NCBI RefSeq assembly: GCF_003096715.1
Contig: NZ_QEOL01000039.1
Location: forward strand, 1-53,730
Length of the DNA: 53,730 bases
Origin: Paraburkholderia silvatlantica
Lineage (GTDB): Bacteria > Pseudomonadota > Gammaproteobacteria > Burkholderiales > Burkholderiaceae
Direction of reading: 5' to 3'
Shown piece after piece: positions 7,888-16,216 of the stretch (within the stretch, counting starts at the first letter, position 1; each line of letters begins with the position of its first letter). The notes under the pieces are model-generated. The model worked only from the letters and a program-made list of their open reading frames with translations. It did not search any database and was not told where the DNA came from. A program made the position numbers and the translations under genes.

Positions 7888-9149
7888 CGGACGGCACCAT
7901 GCAACAACCCAATCCAGACCAGCGCAGCGTGCGCGCGCTCGACTGGCTGAACTTCTTCGTGGCGAACGTGCAGACGGGCTTCGGGCCGTTCATTGCCTCG
8001 TATCTGGCATCGCACAAGTGGACCCAGGGCGAGATCGGTCTGGCGCTTTCGGTGGGCACGATCAGCGCGATGGTGAGCCAGGTGCCGGGCGGCGCGGCGG
8101 TGGACGCCCTGCGCAACAAGAAGGCGGCCGCCGCGTGGGCGATCATCGCGATCATCATCTCGGCCGTCCTGCTCGCCGCGAGCCCGACCGTCGTGGCGGT
8201 GATGGCCGCCGAGATCTTCCACGGCTTTGCCAGCTGCATGCTCGTGCCGGCCATGGCGGCGCTCGCGCTCGCGCTGGTGGGCCGCCAGAACCTCGGCGAC
8301 CGGCTCGGCCGCAACGCGCGCTGGGCCTCGATCGGCAGCGCGGTGGCCGCCGGCCTGATGGGCTTGTGCGGCGAGTACTTCTCGCCGCGCTCCGTGTTCT
8401 GGCTGACGGCCGCGCTCGCGTTGCCCGCGCTCGTCGCGCTCGCGATGATCAAGTACGACCAGAACGCCGCTTACGCCAAACCCGCGGCCAGGCCCGGCAA
8501 GGCCGGCGCGGCAGCCGCCGGCGAACCTCGCGAAACGATCTTCGACCTGCTGCGCGACCGGCGCATGCTGACTTTCGCGGCCTGCGTGGTGCTGTTCCAC
8601 CTGTCGAACGCCGCGATGCTCAACCTCGCCGCCGGCGAAGTGACGGCCGGCATGGGCGACAACGTTCAGCTCGTCATCGCGGCGTGCATCATCGTGCCTC
8701 AGGCCATCGTCGCGTTGATGTCCCCCTGGGTCGGCCGCACCGCGCAGGCCTGGGGGCGCCGCCCCGTGCTGATTCTCGGCTTTTGCGCGCTGCCGCTGCG
8801 GGCGCTGCTGTTCGCCGCCGTCGGCAACCCGTACTTCCTCGTGCCGGTGCAGATGCTCGACGGCCTTTCGGCCGCCGTGTTCGGCGTGATGCTGCCGCTC
8901 ATCGCCGCCGACGTAGCGGGCGGCAAAGGCCGCTACAACCTCTGTATCGGGCTCTTCGGACTTTCGGCGGGGATCGGGGCGACGCTTTCGACGGCGCTTG
9001 CCGGCTTTATCGCCGATCACCTCGGCAATACGGTGAGCTTCCTCGCGCTCGCGAGCGCAGGCGCTGCCGCAGTGCTGATGGTCTGGCTGGCGATGCCCGA
9101 AACGCGCGACGCGCTCGAAGAGGAAAACGCCCGCGACGCCACCGTCTGA
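7884..9149 (+). CDS. MFS transporter
   Basis: A 421-aa protein with about 12 predicted hydrophobic helices in two halves. The loop between helices 2 and 3 is PGGAAVDALRNKK, a degenerate form of the MFS motif GxxxDrxGrR. A soluble linker (about residues 195-220) separates the halves. The start ATG lies inside the end of the lipoprotein gene by 4 bp, so the two are co-expressed. The substrate is unknown. A strong terminator follows. Confidence 0.87.
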   Translation: MTDGTMQQPNPDQRSVRALDWLNFFVANVQTGFGPFIASYLASHKWTQGEIGLALSVGTISAMVSQVPGGAAVDALRNKKAAAAWAIIAIIISAVLLAASPTVVAVMAAEIFHGFASCMLVPAMAALALALVGRQNLGDRLGRNARWASIGSAVAAGLMGLCGEYFSPRSVFWLTAALALPALVALAMIKYDQNAAYAKPAARPGKAGAAAAGEPRETIFDLLRDRRMLTFAACVVLFHLSNAAMLNLAAGEVTAGMGDNVQLVIAACIIVPQAIVALMSPWVGRTAQAWGRRPVLILGFCALPLRALLFAAVGNPYFLVPVQMLDGLSAAVFGVMLPLIAADVAGGKGRYNLCIGLFGLSAGIGATLSTALAGFIADHLGNTVSFLALASAGAAAVLMVWLAMPETRDALEEENARDATV

Positions 9150-9226
9150 GGGGTGCGCCGCTGGAGCGGGCGCCGGTTGCGCCCGCGGCGGTGGACGATG
9201 GCGACCCGCCTTTCTCCCCCGCGAAC

Positions 9227-9258
9227 GAACAACGGCGCCTCTCTGGGCGCCGTTGTTC
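9227..9258 (+). terminator. Rho-independent-type terminator after the MFS gene
   Basis: A perfect 13-bp stem (9227-9239 with 9246-9258, core AACAACGGCGCC) around a 6-nt loop is followed by CTTTAC. It lies 78 bp after the MFS stop. Confidence 0.75.
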
Positions 9259-9347
9259 CTTTACAGCTTCATGACATGGAAATGACGAGGTGTGACGAGC
9301 CGCGATAGCATACCCGCGCGGGCGACCGGTGCGCCCGGGGACGCCGC

Positions 9348-9821
9348 TCAGGCAGCCAGCGCTTCGTCCAGACGCGCCGCGACCACGGCGTTGGGAAGGT
9401 TGTCGAGCTTGCTCGCGAGGATCATCGCGTCGGCATTGGCCGGCCGATGACGGCGATTGGGGCTCGGCCGGAACACCGCGTCGCCGCGGCGGATCTTCTC
9501 GCCGGTCAGCGCGCAAACGGCGCTGCGGCGCGCCGTGCAGACGCGCCACAACTGGTCGGAGTAGCGGCCATAGGTGGCGTCGCTCCAGCAAACGGTGATG
9601 CTGTCCGGATCGTGCCGCCGGATCAAGGTGATGCCCTGCGCATCCCACGAGCGGACGCTGGCACGCCGCCGGTTGGCCGCCTCCGATGCGCCGCGTGTGA
9701 TGGGTACCGGTTTGCAGCTCCTGCCGCCTTCGAATTCGCTGTCCAGACTTAACGGCTCGGAAGCCGCGGACAGAAGGTCAATGGTTTGTTGCCAAACGCT
9801 GCCGGTATCTAATTTCGTCAT
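9348..9821 (-). CDS. DUF3331 domain-containing protein
   Basis: A 157-aa protein. The C-terminal half has the signature of the Burkholderia-rich DUF3331 family: ITVCWSDATYGRYSDQLWRV, then a CALTGEKIRRGDAVFRP segment. The spaced cysteines and GDAVFRP turn suggest a small metal-binding fold, but no function is known. The N-terminal 40 residues are less constrained. It is a single gene flanked by a terminator and a long intergenic gap. Confidence 0.8.
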   Translation of the reverse strand: MTKLDTGSVWQQTIDLLSAASEPLSLDSEFEGGRSCKPVPITRGASEAANRRRASVRSWDAQGITLIRRHDPDSITVCWSDATYGRYSDQLWRVCTARRSAVCALTGEKIRRGDAVFRPSPNRRHRPANADAMILASKLDNLPNAVVAARLDEALAA

Positions 9822-10582
9822 AATGCACCTCGTGCACGTGGAAACGATTCAAATATGCCGGTCGAATAAGCACTCTGCCACGTCCGGATTATAGCGTGTC
9901 CAACTCGCAATCCACAGGAAAAACGCAATTTTCACACGATAATGCCAAACGCAAAAAACCGGGGTGGCGGAGCTTTCAGTTCCGACTGCAAGTCTCCAAT
10001 GTTGGTTTCTTTACATCCGTGAACTTTTTTGCCGATTTGACGATACTTAACAATCTCACTGCGGAAAAAATAACCGGTTTCAGGCGGGATGTCACTAGTC
10101 GCGCGACCTTTCCACATAACTGAATTGTTACAGCGCCCGCCGCGCCCTGCGCGCGCATAAAGGCTGGAACGCCCATCCATGGCCGGTCTCACGGTCTTTA
10201 CCGGCCTCGCGACGGCTCCACTCTTACACGCGGGACGTGACCGATCAATGAAACGCAATGCACCTATTCGACAAGGGCTTCAGACATATCACATACTAAA
10301 CGTCAGTCTATTGAACGCAAAATTCTCGCATGACGCTTGCATCTTCTACACGCATGAAATATCGAGACATTCCACTATTCGAAAAGGAATTAATGGATTC
10401 TGGATATTGCTTTAGACACTTTGCCGCGCGTCAATGCCTACATTGCGCAACTCGCGGGAGACCAATAGCACCCAAACGGTGATGTCACAAGCGCTGTCGT
10501 CCGCACCGAAAGTCAGCACGCTAATCCACCATTGAATCTGCGGATAAAGGCAAACGAATGAAGATATCGCGGGACGCGCGTC
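9822..10582. other. 761-bp intergenic region with no supported gene
   Basis: This is the upstream region of DUF3331 and the downstream region of argP. It is clearly less GC-rich than the flanking genes. A short inverted repeat, TGCAC-ctc-GTGCA, sits near 9822-9840 just upstream of DUF3331 and may belong to its promoter. Three ORFs of 66-108 codons cross it, but none looks like a protein or has a convincing ribosome binding site. Confidence 0.5.
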
Positions 10583-11491
10583 TTACGCGCCGCGGCCCTG
10601 ATCGAGAAATGCTCCGGCGCGCACTTTGAGCATGGCACCGAAGTCGTCGAGCCAGCCAATGGAAAGCCGCCAGCTCTGCCAGTAGAGTTCGACGTCGAGC
10701 GCGCGGCCGGGCGTGAGCTCGACGAGTTCGCCGCGTGCGAGATGCGGCGCGATCATGCGCTCCGGACACATGCCCCAGCCCAGACCATTCAGGCAGCAGC
10801 GCAGAAACCCGGCCACATGGGGAATCCAGTGCAGCGGCGCGTCGATCTGCGCGCGCGTGATACGGCGAATGAAGCGCTTTTGCAGCTGATCCTTGGGATT
10901 GAACTCGACGCACGGCGCGTGGCGCAGCGTGTCGCGCGTCACCCCCTGCGCAAAATACCGCTCGAAGAACGCAGGCGAGCACACCGCGAGGTAACGCATG
11001 CGCCCGAGGCGGGTCGAGCGGCAGCCCTGCACGGGTTCGGCCTGCGTCGTGACGGCGCCCTGCACGCTGCCGTCGCGCATGCGTTGCGCGGTGTGATCCT
11101 GGTCGTCGATCACGAGGTCGAGCAGAATGCCGCGCTCGACACAGAAGGCCGCCACGGCGTCGATGAACCAGGTGCCCACGCTGTCGTCGTTGACGGCCAC
11201 GCGCAGCGTCGGCCGCGCCGCCCCCAGCGCGCTCGTGAAGGTCGGCATCGCCCCGCCCAGCTCCGCCTCGAGCAACTGCACGCGCTCCGTGTGACGGCAC
11301 AGCAGCGCGCCGGAAGACGTCGCGACGCAAGGCTGGCCGCGCTTCACGAGCACCGTGCCCACGCGCTCCTCCAGCAGCTTCACACGCTGCGATACCGCCG
11401 ACGGCGTGACGTTGAGCGCGCCCGCGGCGCGATCGAACGAACCATGCCGCACGACGGCGGCAAGCGCATCGAGCAAGGCATAGTCGAGCAT
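10583..11491 (-). CDS. argP: LysR-family regulator ArgP (IciA)
   Basis: A 302-aa protein with the LysR helix-turn-helix at about 15-60 (AAGALNVTPSAVSQRVKLLEE) and the ArgP-type effector domain (LRVAVNDDSVGTWF, the CVEFNPKD region, GLGWGMCPERMI). ArgP senses lysine and arginine and activates the arginine exporter. It is divergent from the LysE/ArgO exporter, the classic arrangement. The 144-bp intergenic region should contain the operator. Confidence 0.88.
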   Translation of the reverse strand: MLDYALLDALAAVVRHGSFDRAAGALNVTPSAVSQRVKLLEERVGTVLVKRGQPCVATSSGALLCRHTERVQLLEAELGGAMPTFTSALGAARPTLRVAVNDDSVGTWFIDAVAAFCVERGILLDLVIDDQDHTAQRMRDGSVQGAVTTQAEPVQGCRSTRLGRMRYLAVCSPAFFERYFAQGVTRDTLRHAPCVEFNPKDQLQKRFIRRITRAQIDAPLHWIPHVAGFLRCCLNGLGWGMCPERMIAPHLARGELVELTPGRALDVELYWQSWRLSIGWLDDFGAMLKVRAGAFLDQGRGA

Positions 11492-11635
11492 TAGCGTTCC
11501 TTAATCCAGTTAATGAAAATGAGCTTTGCTTATGTGGCTCCTGGCGGCAGACTAGCGCCATTGCCTGCCGATGTCCAATGACCGCAGGCGCCGCGCTCCG
11601 CGTCGCCCGCGGCTCTTACCTTGTCCGCAACCGTC

Positions 11636-12253
11636 ATGAACTGGCTCGCTTTCACTCACGGCGCGGCGCTCTGCGCCTCGCTCATCGTCACGATCGGCGC
11701 ACAAAATGCGTTCGTGCTGCGTCAGGGGATTCTGCGCTCGCACGTCGGCAAGATCGTCCTGCTCTGCGCACTGTCCGACTTCGTGCTGATCGGCACGGGG
11801 GTGGGCGGCGCCTCGGCGCTCGTCGAGCGCTATCCGGCTTTCGTGCACATCGTGCTCTACGTGGGGCTCGCATGGCTCGTATGGTTCGGCATCGGCGCGC
11901 TGCGCCGTGCAGTGCGCCCGTCGCACGCGGTGCTTCAGAGCCATGCCCAGGCGGATGCGCCCGAGCAGCGCGCCTGGCCGATCATCCTCATGACGCTCGC
12001 GTTCACCTGGCTCAATCCGCACGTGTATCTCGACACCTTCCTGCTGATCGGCACGGCCGGCGCGAGAGAACCGCAAGGCAGCCGCCTCGCCTTCGCGATC
12101 GGCGCGATGTCGGTGAGCGCGGTGTGGTTCGTCGCGCTCGGCTACGGCGCGCGCTCTCTCGCACCGCTGTTCCGGAGGGCGGGTGCGTGGCGCGTGCTCG
12201 ACGGCGCCATCGGCGGCATGGTGCTGTTGATCGCCTTCGCGCAATTGCGCTGA
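11636..12253 (+). CDS. argO: LysE/ArgO-family amino acid exporter
   Basis: A 205-aa inner-membrane protein with about six hydrophobic helices. The first loop has the family motif TIGAQNAFVLRQGI and the fourth helix has FTWLNPHVYLDT, both diagnostic of LysE/ArgO exporters of arginine, lysine or canavanine. The ATG at 11636 fits the family N-terminus better than an in-frame start at 11621. The divergent argP is its probable activator. Confidence 0.9.
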   Translation: MNWLAFTHGAALCASLIVTIGAQNAFVLRQGILRSHVGKIVLLCALSDFVLIGTGVGGASALVERYPAFVHIVLYVGLAWLVWFGIGALRRAVRPSHAVLQSHAQADAPEQRAWPIILMTLAFTWLNPHVYLDTFLLIGTAGAREPQGSRLAFAIGAMSVSAVWFVALGYGARSLAPLFRRAGAWRVLDGAIGGMVLLIAFAQLR

Positions 12254-12537
12254 AGTCCGCGAACCGTGCCTGCCAGCCCGTGATGGGCACCGGCGGGCGC
12301 GCGGCCGCGAGCTTGAGCGAACGATCGACGAGCGTTTCGACGAGATCAACCGGATATTGAAGCTGCGTCCGGCGTTCATCTGCGACATCCAAACGATAGC
12401 TAACGATTCGATGGAGCGCCGCGCTCGTCGCGCGTCGCGCCGGTTCGAAGTAAGCTCTTGCGACGACTGCATTCTCTTGTGCATCCCGGCGACCGTGAAC
12501 GCATCGCGTGTGTCGCCAACAGCAAAAGAACAGCGAG

Positions 12538-13530
12538 ATGGACGACCTGATACTCGACGCCTTCGATGCGTCGCAATTCATTCCCGGCTTCAACGCGCCT
12601 GCGTTGCCCGTCGAGCGCCCGGACCGCGAGACGCTCGACGCCGCCGAGCGCAACGCGCGCCACTGGACGAGCCGTGCCACCGGAGCGCTCACGCCCGGCT
12701 CCGACGTTCACCGCGACGAAATGTGCCGCATGTTCCGCGAGACCTTCAATCCGTACCGGCCCTCGGTACTCGACTGGCCGCAACTCGAACCCGCGGCGCT
12801 CGAGCGCATCACCGCCCTGCCCATCTGGGACATTGCCGTGCAGACGGAAGGCCGCGCGCGCCTGCGCATGGCCGCCTACGCCGCCTCGCTCGACGACGCC
12901 GTGATGCGCGATGCGCTCGCACTCAATGCGTGGGAGGAGAACCGCCACAAGGAAGTGCTCTCGCGCATGGTGGCGGCGTACGGCATCAAGCTCGCGAGCG
13001 AGCCGCCCTACGTGTACCCCAAGGACACCGAATGGGCCTACCTCGTGACGGGCTACAGCGAATGCGTGGACAGCTTCTTCGCGTTCGGCCTCTTCGAGGT
13101 GGCGCATCGCTCGGGCCTCTTTCCGCCCGAACTCATCGACACGTTCGAGCCCGTCATGCAGGAAGAATGCCGCCACATCCTGCTGTTCGCGAACTGGGTG
13201 GCCTGGCACCGCGCCCGGCTCAACGGGTGGCGGCGCATCCGCTTCGAGCTGAAGGTGGCCGGCGTCTGGGCCTTTCTGGTGTGGGAACGCATCGGCCTCG
13301 CGCGTGCCATGGATGCCGAGGGCAACGAACACAGGCACGACAACAACTTCACGATGAACGGCGCGCAACAGGTGACGGACGTGGACATCAGCGTGCCGGA
13401 ACTCATGCGCCTGTGTCTCGCCGAAAACGAACGGCGCTTTTCGGGCTACGACAAGCGTCTGCTGCGTCCCGAAACCATGCCGCGGCTCGTGCGCTTCGCA
13501 CTGCGCTTCGTGCGCGACAGGAAGAACTGA
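12538..13530 (+). CDS. Ferritin-like di-iron protein
   Basis: A 330-aa protein whose central part shows the full di-iron four-helix pattern: Glu104, then E134-x2-H137 (EENRH), Glu175, then E210-x2-H213 (EECRH). The spacings match ferritin-like carboxylate-bridged di-iron enzymes. No other domain is evident. It may be an oxygenase or hydroxylase rather than an iron store, because the protein is too long for ferritin. The ATG at 12538 is preferred; an in-frame ATG lies 30 bp upstream. The 284 bp before it hold no supported gene. Confidence 0.72.
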   Translation: MDDLILDAFDASQFIPGFNAPALPVERPDRETLDAAERNARHWTSRATGALTPGSDVHRDEMCRMFRETFNPYRPSVLDWPQLEPAALERITALPIWDIAVQTEGRARLRMAAYAASLDDAVMRDALALNAWEENRHKEVLSRMVAAYGIKLASEPPYVYPKDTEWAYLVTGYSECVDSFFAFGLFEVAHRSGLFPPELIDTFEPVMQEECRHILLFANWVAWHRARLNGWRRIRFELKVAGVWAFLVWERIGLARAMDAEGNEHRHDNNFTMNGAQQVTDVDISVPELMRLCLAENERRFSGYDKRLLRPETMPRLVRFALRFVRDRKN

Positions 13531-13586
13531 CGCTCCCCTCCCACCCGCCGCGGTGCGACCGGCTATCATGTGAATTCAAACGGTAG

Positions 13587-14969
13587 ATGGAACGAATCAA
13601 TCACATGGCTTCCCCACAGGAAAACGTCAGCATGGCGGTGTTCTGCGACTTCGAGAACGTCGCGCTCGGCGTGCGCGACGCGAAGATCGACCGCTTCGAT
13701 ATCCAGCCCGTGCTGGAGCGGCTCTTGCTCAAGGGCAGCATCGTCGTGAAGAAGGCCTATTGCGACTGGGAGCGCTACAAGGGCTTCAAGGCCGCGATGC
13801 ACGAAGCGAGCTTCGAGCTGATCGAAATTCCCCACGTGCGCCAGTCGGGCAAGAATTCGGCCGATATCCGCCTCGTCGTGGACGCGCTCGATCTCTGCTA
13901 TACGAAGTCGCACGTGGACACCTTCGTGATCGTGAGCGGCGACTCCGACTTTTCGCCGCTCGTCTCGAAGCTGCGCGAAAACGCCAAGAAGGTGATCGGC
14001 GTGGGTGTGAAGCACTCCACCTCCGACCTGCTCGTCGCCAATTGCGACGAATTCATCTTCTATGACGATCTGGTGCGCGAACTCGTACGCGACCAGCAGG
14101 CGCACGGCAAGGGCAAGAACAAGGACGGCGGCGGCGCGAAACGCCAGGGCGCCGAGGAACGCCAGCCGAAGCAGGACGGCGACGAGCGCAAGTCGAAGGC
14201 CGTTGCCTTCGCGATCGAAACGCTCGACGCGCTCGTGCTGGAGCGTGGCGAAAGCGGCAAGATCTGGGCCTCGGTGCTCAAGAGCGCCATCAAGCGCCGC
14301 CGGCCCGACTTCAACGAAACGCGCTACGGCTTTCGCGCATTCGGCAACCTGCTCGAGGAGGCGCAGTCGCGCGGCCTGCTCGAAGTGGGCCGCGACGACA
14401 AGTCGGGTACGTGGGTGTCGCGGCTGAACCCGCCCCCGCTCGCGGCTGCCGCCGCCAGCGTGTCGGCGCCTGAGAACACGGCAGCGCGTGCCGAGGAGCC
14501 GCGCGGCAGACGCAAGGGCCGTCGCAACGGCCGTGGAGGCGGCGCGGCGGACGTGCGGGAAGCCGCCGCCGAGAAGCCGGTCGAGACGCAAAGCGAAATT
14601 CCGTTCGAACCGGTCGAGGCGCTCGTACACGCAGCGCATCGGCACGAAGCCGTGCCGCCCTTCTCTGCCGCTGAGCCGTTCGACGCGAACGAGCGCTCCC
14701 ACGTGCCGCAAGAGGCCTACGAGGCGCCTGCGGCGGCCGAGCCGGCTGCCGATGCCGAGCCCGCCGCGCCCGCCCCCGCGCGAGCGCGCAAGACGCCGGC
14801 CCGCAAGAGCCCTGCGCGCAAGAAAGCCTCGAAGGCGGCGGCCGAAACGCCGGCCAGCGCCGGGGAGGAACCATCGAGCGCCGCTGCAGCGCCGGCCGGG
14901 TCCGCTGCAAAGAAAGCGCCGTCGCGTGCGCGGCGCGCGCGCAGCAAGGCCGCGGTGGAAGAAAGCTGA
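13587..14969 (+). CDS. NYN (PIN-like) RNase-domain protein with OST-HTH domain
   Basis: A 460-aa protein. Residues ~15-165 form a NYN domain: acidic residues at FCDFEN (Asp21), SGDSDF (Asp119 and Asp121) and the KKVIGVGVKHSTSDLL segment match the metal-binding nuclease fold. Residues ~205-275 resemble the OST-HTH/LOTUS RNA-binding domain (IWASVLKSAIKRRRPDFNETRYGFRAF). The remainder is low complexity, ending in repeated KTPARKSPARKK that looks like an H1-type nucleic-acid-binding tail. An alternative start is the ATG at 13605. It likely acts on RNA. Confidence 0.8.
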   Translation: MERINHMASPQENVSMAVFCDFENVALGVRDAKIDRFDIQPVLERLLLKGSIVVKKAYCDWERYKGFKAAMHEASFELIEIPHVRQSGKNSADIRLVVDALDLCYTKSHVDTFVIVSGDSDFSPLVSKLRENAKKVIGVGVKHSTSDLLVANCDEFIFYDDLVRELVRDQQAHGKGKNKDGGGAKRQGAEERQPKQDGDERKSKAVAFAIETLDALVLERGESGKIWASVLKSAIKRRRPDFNETRYGFRAFGNLLEEAQSRGLLEVGRDDKSGTWVSRLNPPPLAAAAASVSAPENTAARAEEPRGRRKGRRNGRGGGAADVREAAAEKPVETQSEIPFEPVEALVHAAHRHEAVPPFSAAEPFDANERSHVPQEAYEAPAAAEPAADAEPAAPAPARARKTPARKSPARKKASKAAAETPASAGEEPSSAAAAPAGSAAKKAPSRARRARSKAAVEES

Positions 14970-15027
14970 AAATCGCGGCACGCGCGCCGCTCGCGGTGCA
15001 CGCAATGGGCGGCGCGCGGCGCATCGG

Positions 15028-15507
15028 TCAATCGCCGAACGGATTGGCGGGGCGCTTGCCCTTCGCTGGCGGCGTTTCATCATTCGCGGGCGTGGTATCG
15101 CCGAAAGGATCCTGGTTGCCCGACGGCCCCGCCTCTCCAAACGGGTTCGCGGCCTGCGCAGGCTTCGATCCGCCAAACGGATTCTCTGCGGCGGCGCGCC
15201 TCGCGCCCCCGAACGGATCGTGCGCGTCGGCCGCCTGGCCGGCATCGTCCTCCACGGCTTCATCCTGTGCCTGCGCGAGGTTGTACTCGGCCCGCACCTG
15301 CTCCAGCACACGCGCCACCGCGGCTTCGAAGCCAGCCGCGTTATGAAAGTGCTGCATCGTCCAGTTACAGCCGCTGCGGTCGGGCTCCTGTCGCTGCGGG
15401 CGCGGCACGCCGATCTTCACGCCGTCGTCGACGACCTCCTGCAGCTTGTGGATGCGCCGGTGCACTTCCTCCTGCAGCCGCGAAGCATTGAGCGTCTTGC
15501 GCAACAT
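15028..15507 (-). CDS. Small protein with five (D/N)PFG repeats
   Basis: A 159-aa protein. Residues 1-80 are helical and charged. From residue 97 a repeat starts: DPFG 97-100, NPFG 109-112, NPFG 121-124, DPFG 133-136 (exact 12-residue spacing), and a last NPFG 155-158 that nearly ends the protein. The linkers are Ala/Pro/Gly-rich and probably disordered. I do not know the family. The ATG at 15507 has AGGAGG upstream, which supports the start. Confidence 0.7.
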   Translation of the reverse strand: MLRKTLNASRLQEEVHRRIHKLQEVVDDGVKIGVPRPQRQEPDRSGCNWTMQHFHNAAGFEAAVARVLEQVRAEYNLAQAQDEAVEDDAGQAADAHDPFGGARRAAAENPFGGSKPAQAANPFGEAGPSGNQDPFGDTTPANDETPPAKGKRPANPFGD

Positions 15508-15571
15508 TGCGAACCTCCTTACCTGTACGCGCCACGTCGCGCGAGTCTAGCGTAATGGCTCGCTCGCGTCG

Positions 15572-16216
15572 CTACGCGGCCGGCGCATTCATGTGGGCCA
15601 GCGCGTCGCGCATTGCATCGCTCGGTACCACGAGTTGCCCCGTAAACGGCGTATCGAGATCGGCGATCACATAGACCGCCGACGAAATCGACACCGCACC
15701 AAGCAGGATCAGCACGATCGCCAGCGCGTTATGCGGCGCGACGAGCCCGAAGCTCAGGAAGATCAGAATCAGCCAGAGCGCGAGCATCGTGAAGAACGGC
15801 CGGCTTTCCAGTTCGTCGTCGCCGGCGCCCGGATCATGCGGATAATAGTTGCCCGGAGGCGGCTTTTCCTGCGTCCACGTCGAGGCGATGGCGCTTGCCG
15901 TATAGGCGCGCAGCAGGGTGCGCGCCGCGGCCGTGTCGGGGCCGTAATCGCGCAGGCGTTGATCGAGCTGGATCAGGTCGGCGGCATACGTGCGCATGTC
16001 GTTGGTCGCCGTATCGAAGCCCGATTTCGCGGACGCGGTGAGCAGGCTCAGCACGAGCGCCGCAAAGGTCACCAGCATGCCGATCACGAGCTGCACGAGC
16101 TGCACGGTTTCATGTTTGCGATGCTCCTCGGGCAATAACGGCCGCAACAGCACGCCAAGGCCCGTGCCCCCGAGCAGCAGCGCGAACACGAGCAACGCCG
16201 ACTGGAATTCGGTCAT
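15572..16216 (-). CDS. DUF4239-type membrane protein
   Basis: A 214-aa membrane protein: two hydrophobic helices near the N-terminus (about 5-25 and 42-62), a soluble middle with GFDTATNDMRTYAADL and the LRDYGPDTAAARTLLRAY segment, then two more helices (about 148-195). This layout matches the DUF4239 (bestrophin-like) family. The ATG at 16216 overlaps the antiporter stop by 4 bp (ATGA), so it is coupled to that gene. A role in ion balance is inferred from context. Confidence 0.78.
   Translation of the reverse strand: MTEFQSALLVFALLLGGTGLGVLLRPLLPEEHRKHETVQLVQLVIGMLVTFAALVLSLLTASAKSGFDTATNDMRTYAADLIQLDQRLRDYGPDTAAARTLLRAYTASAIASTWTQEKPPPGNYYPHDPGAGDDELESRPFFTMLALWLILIFLSFGLVAPHNALAIVLILLGAVSISSAVYVIADLDTPFTGQLVVPSDAMRDALAHMNAPAA

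Noticed and set aside
10179..10415. 78-codon ORF in the DUF3331-argP gap
   Set aside because: No ribosome binding site, no protein-like conservation pattern, and the surrounding DNA looks non-coding in all frames.
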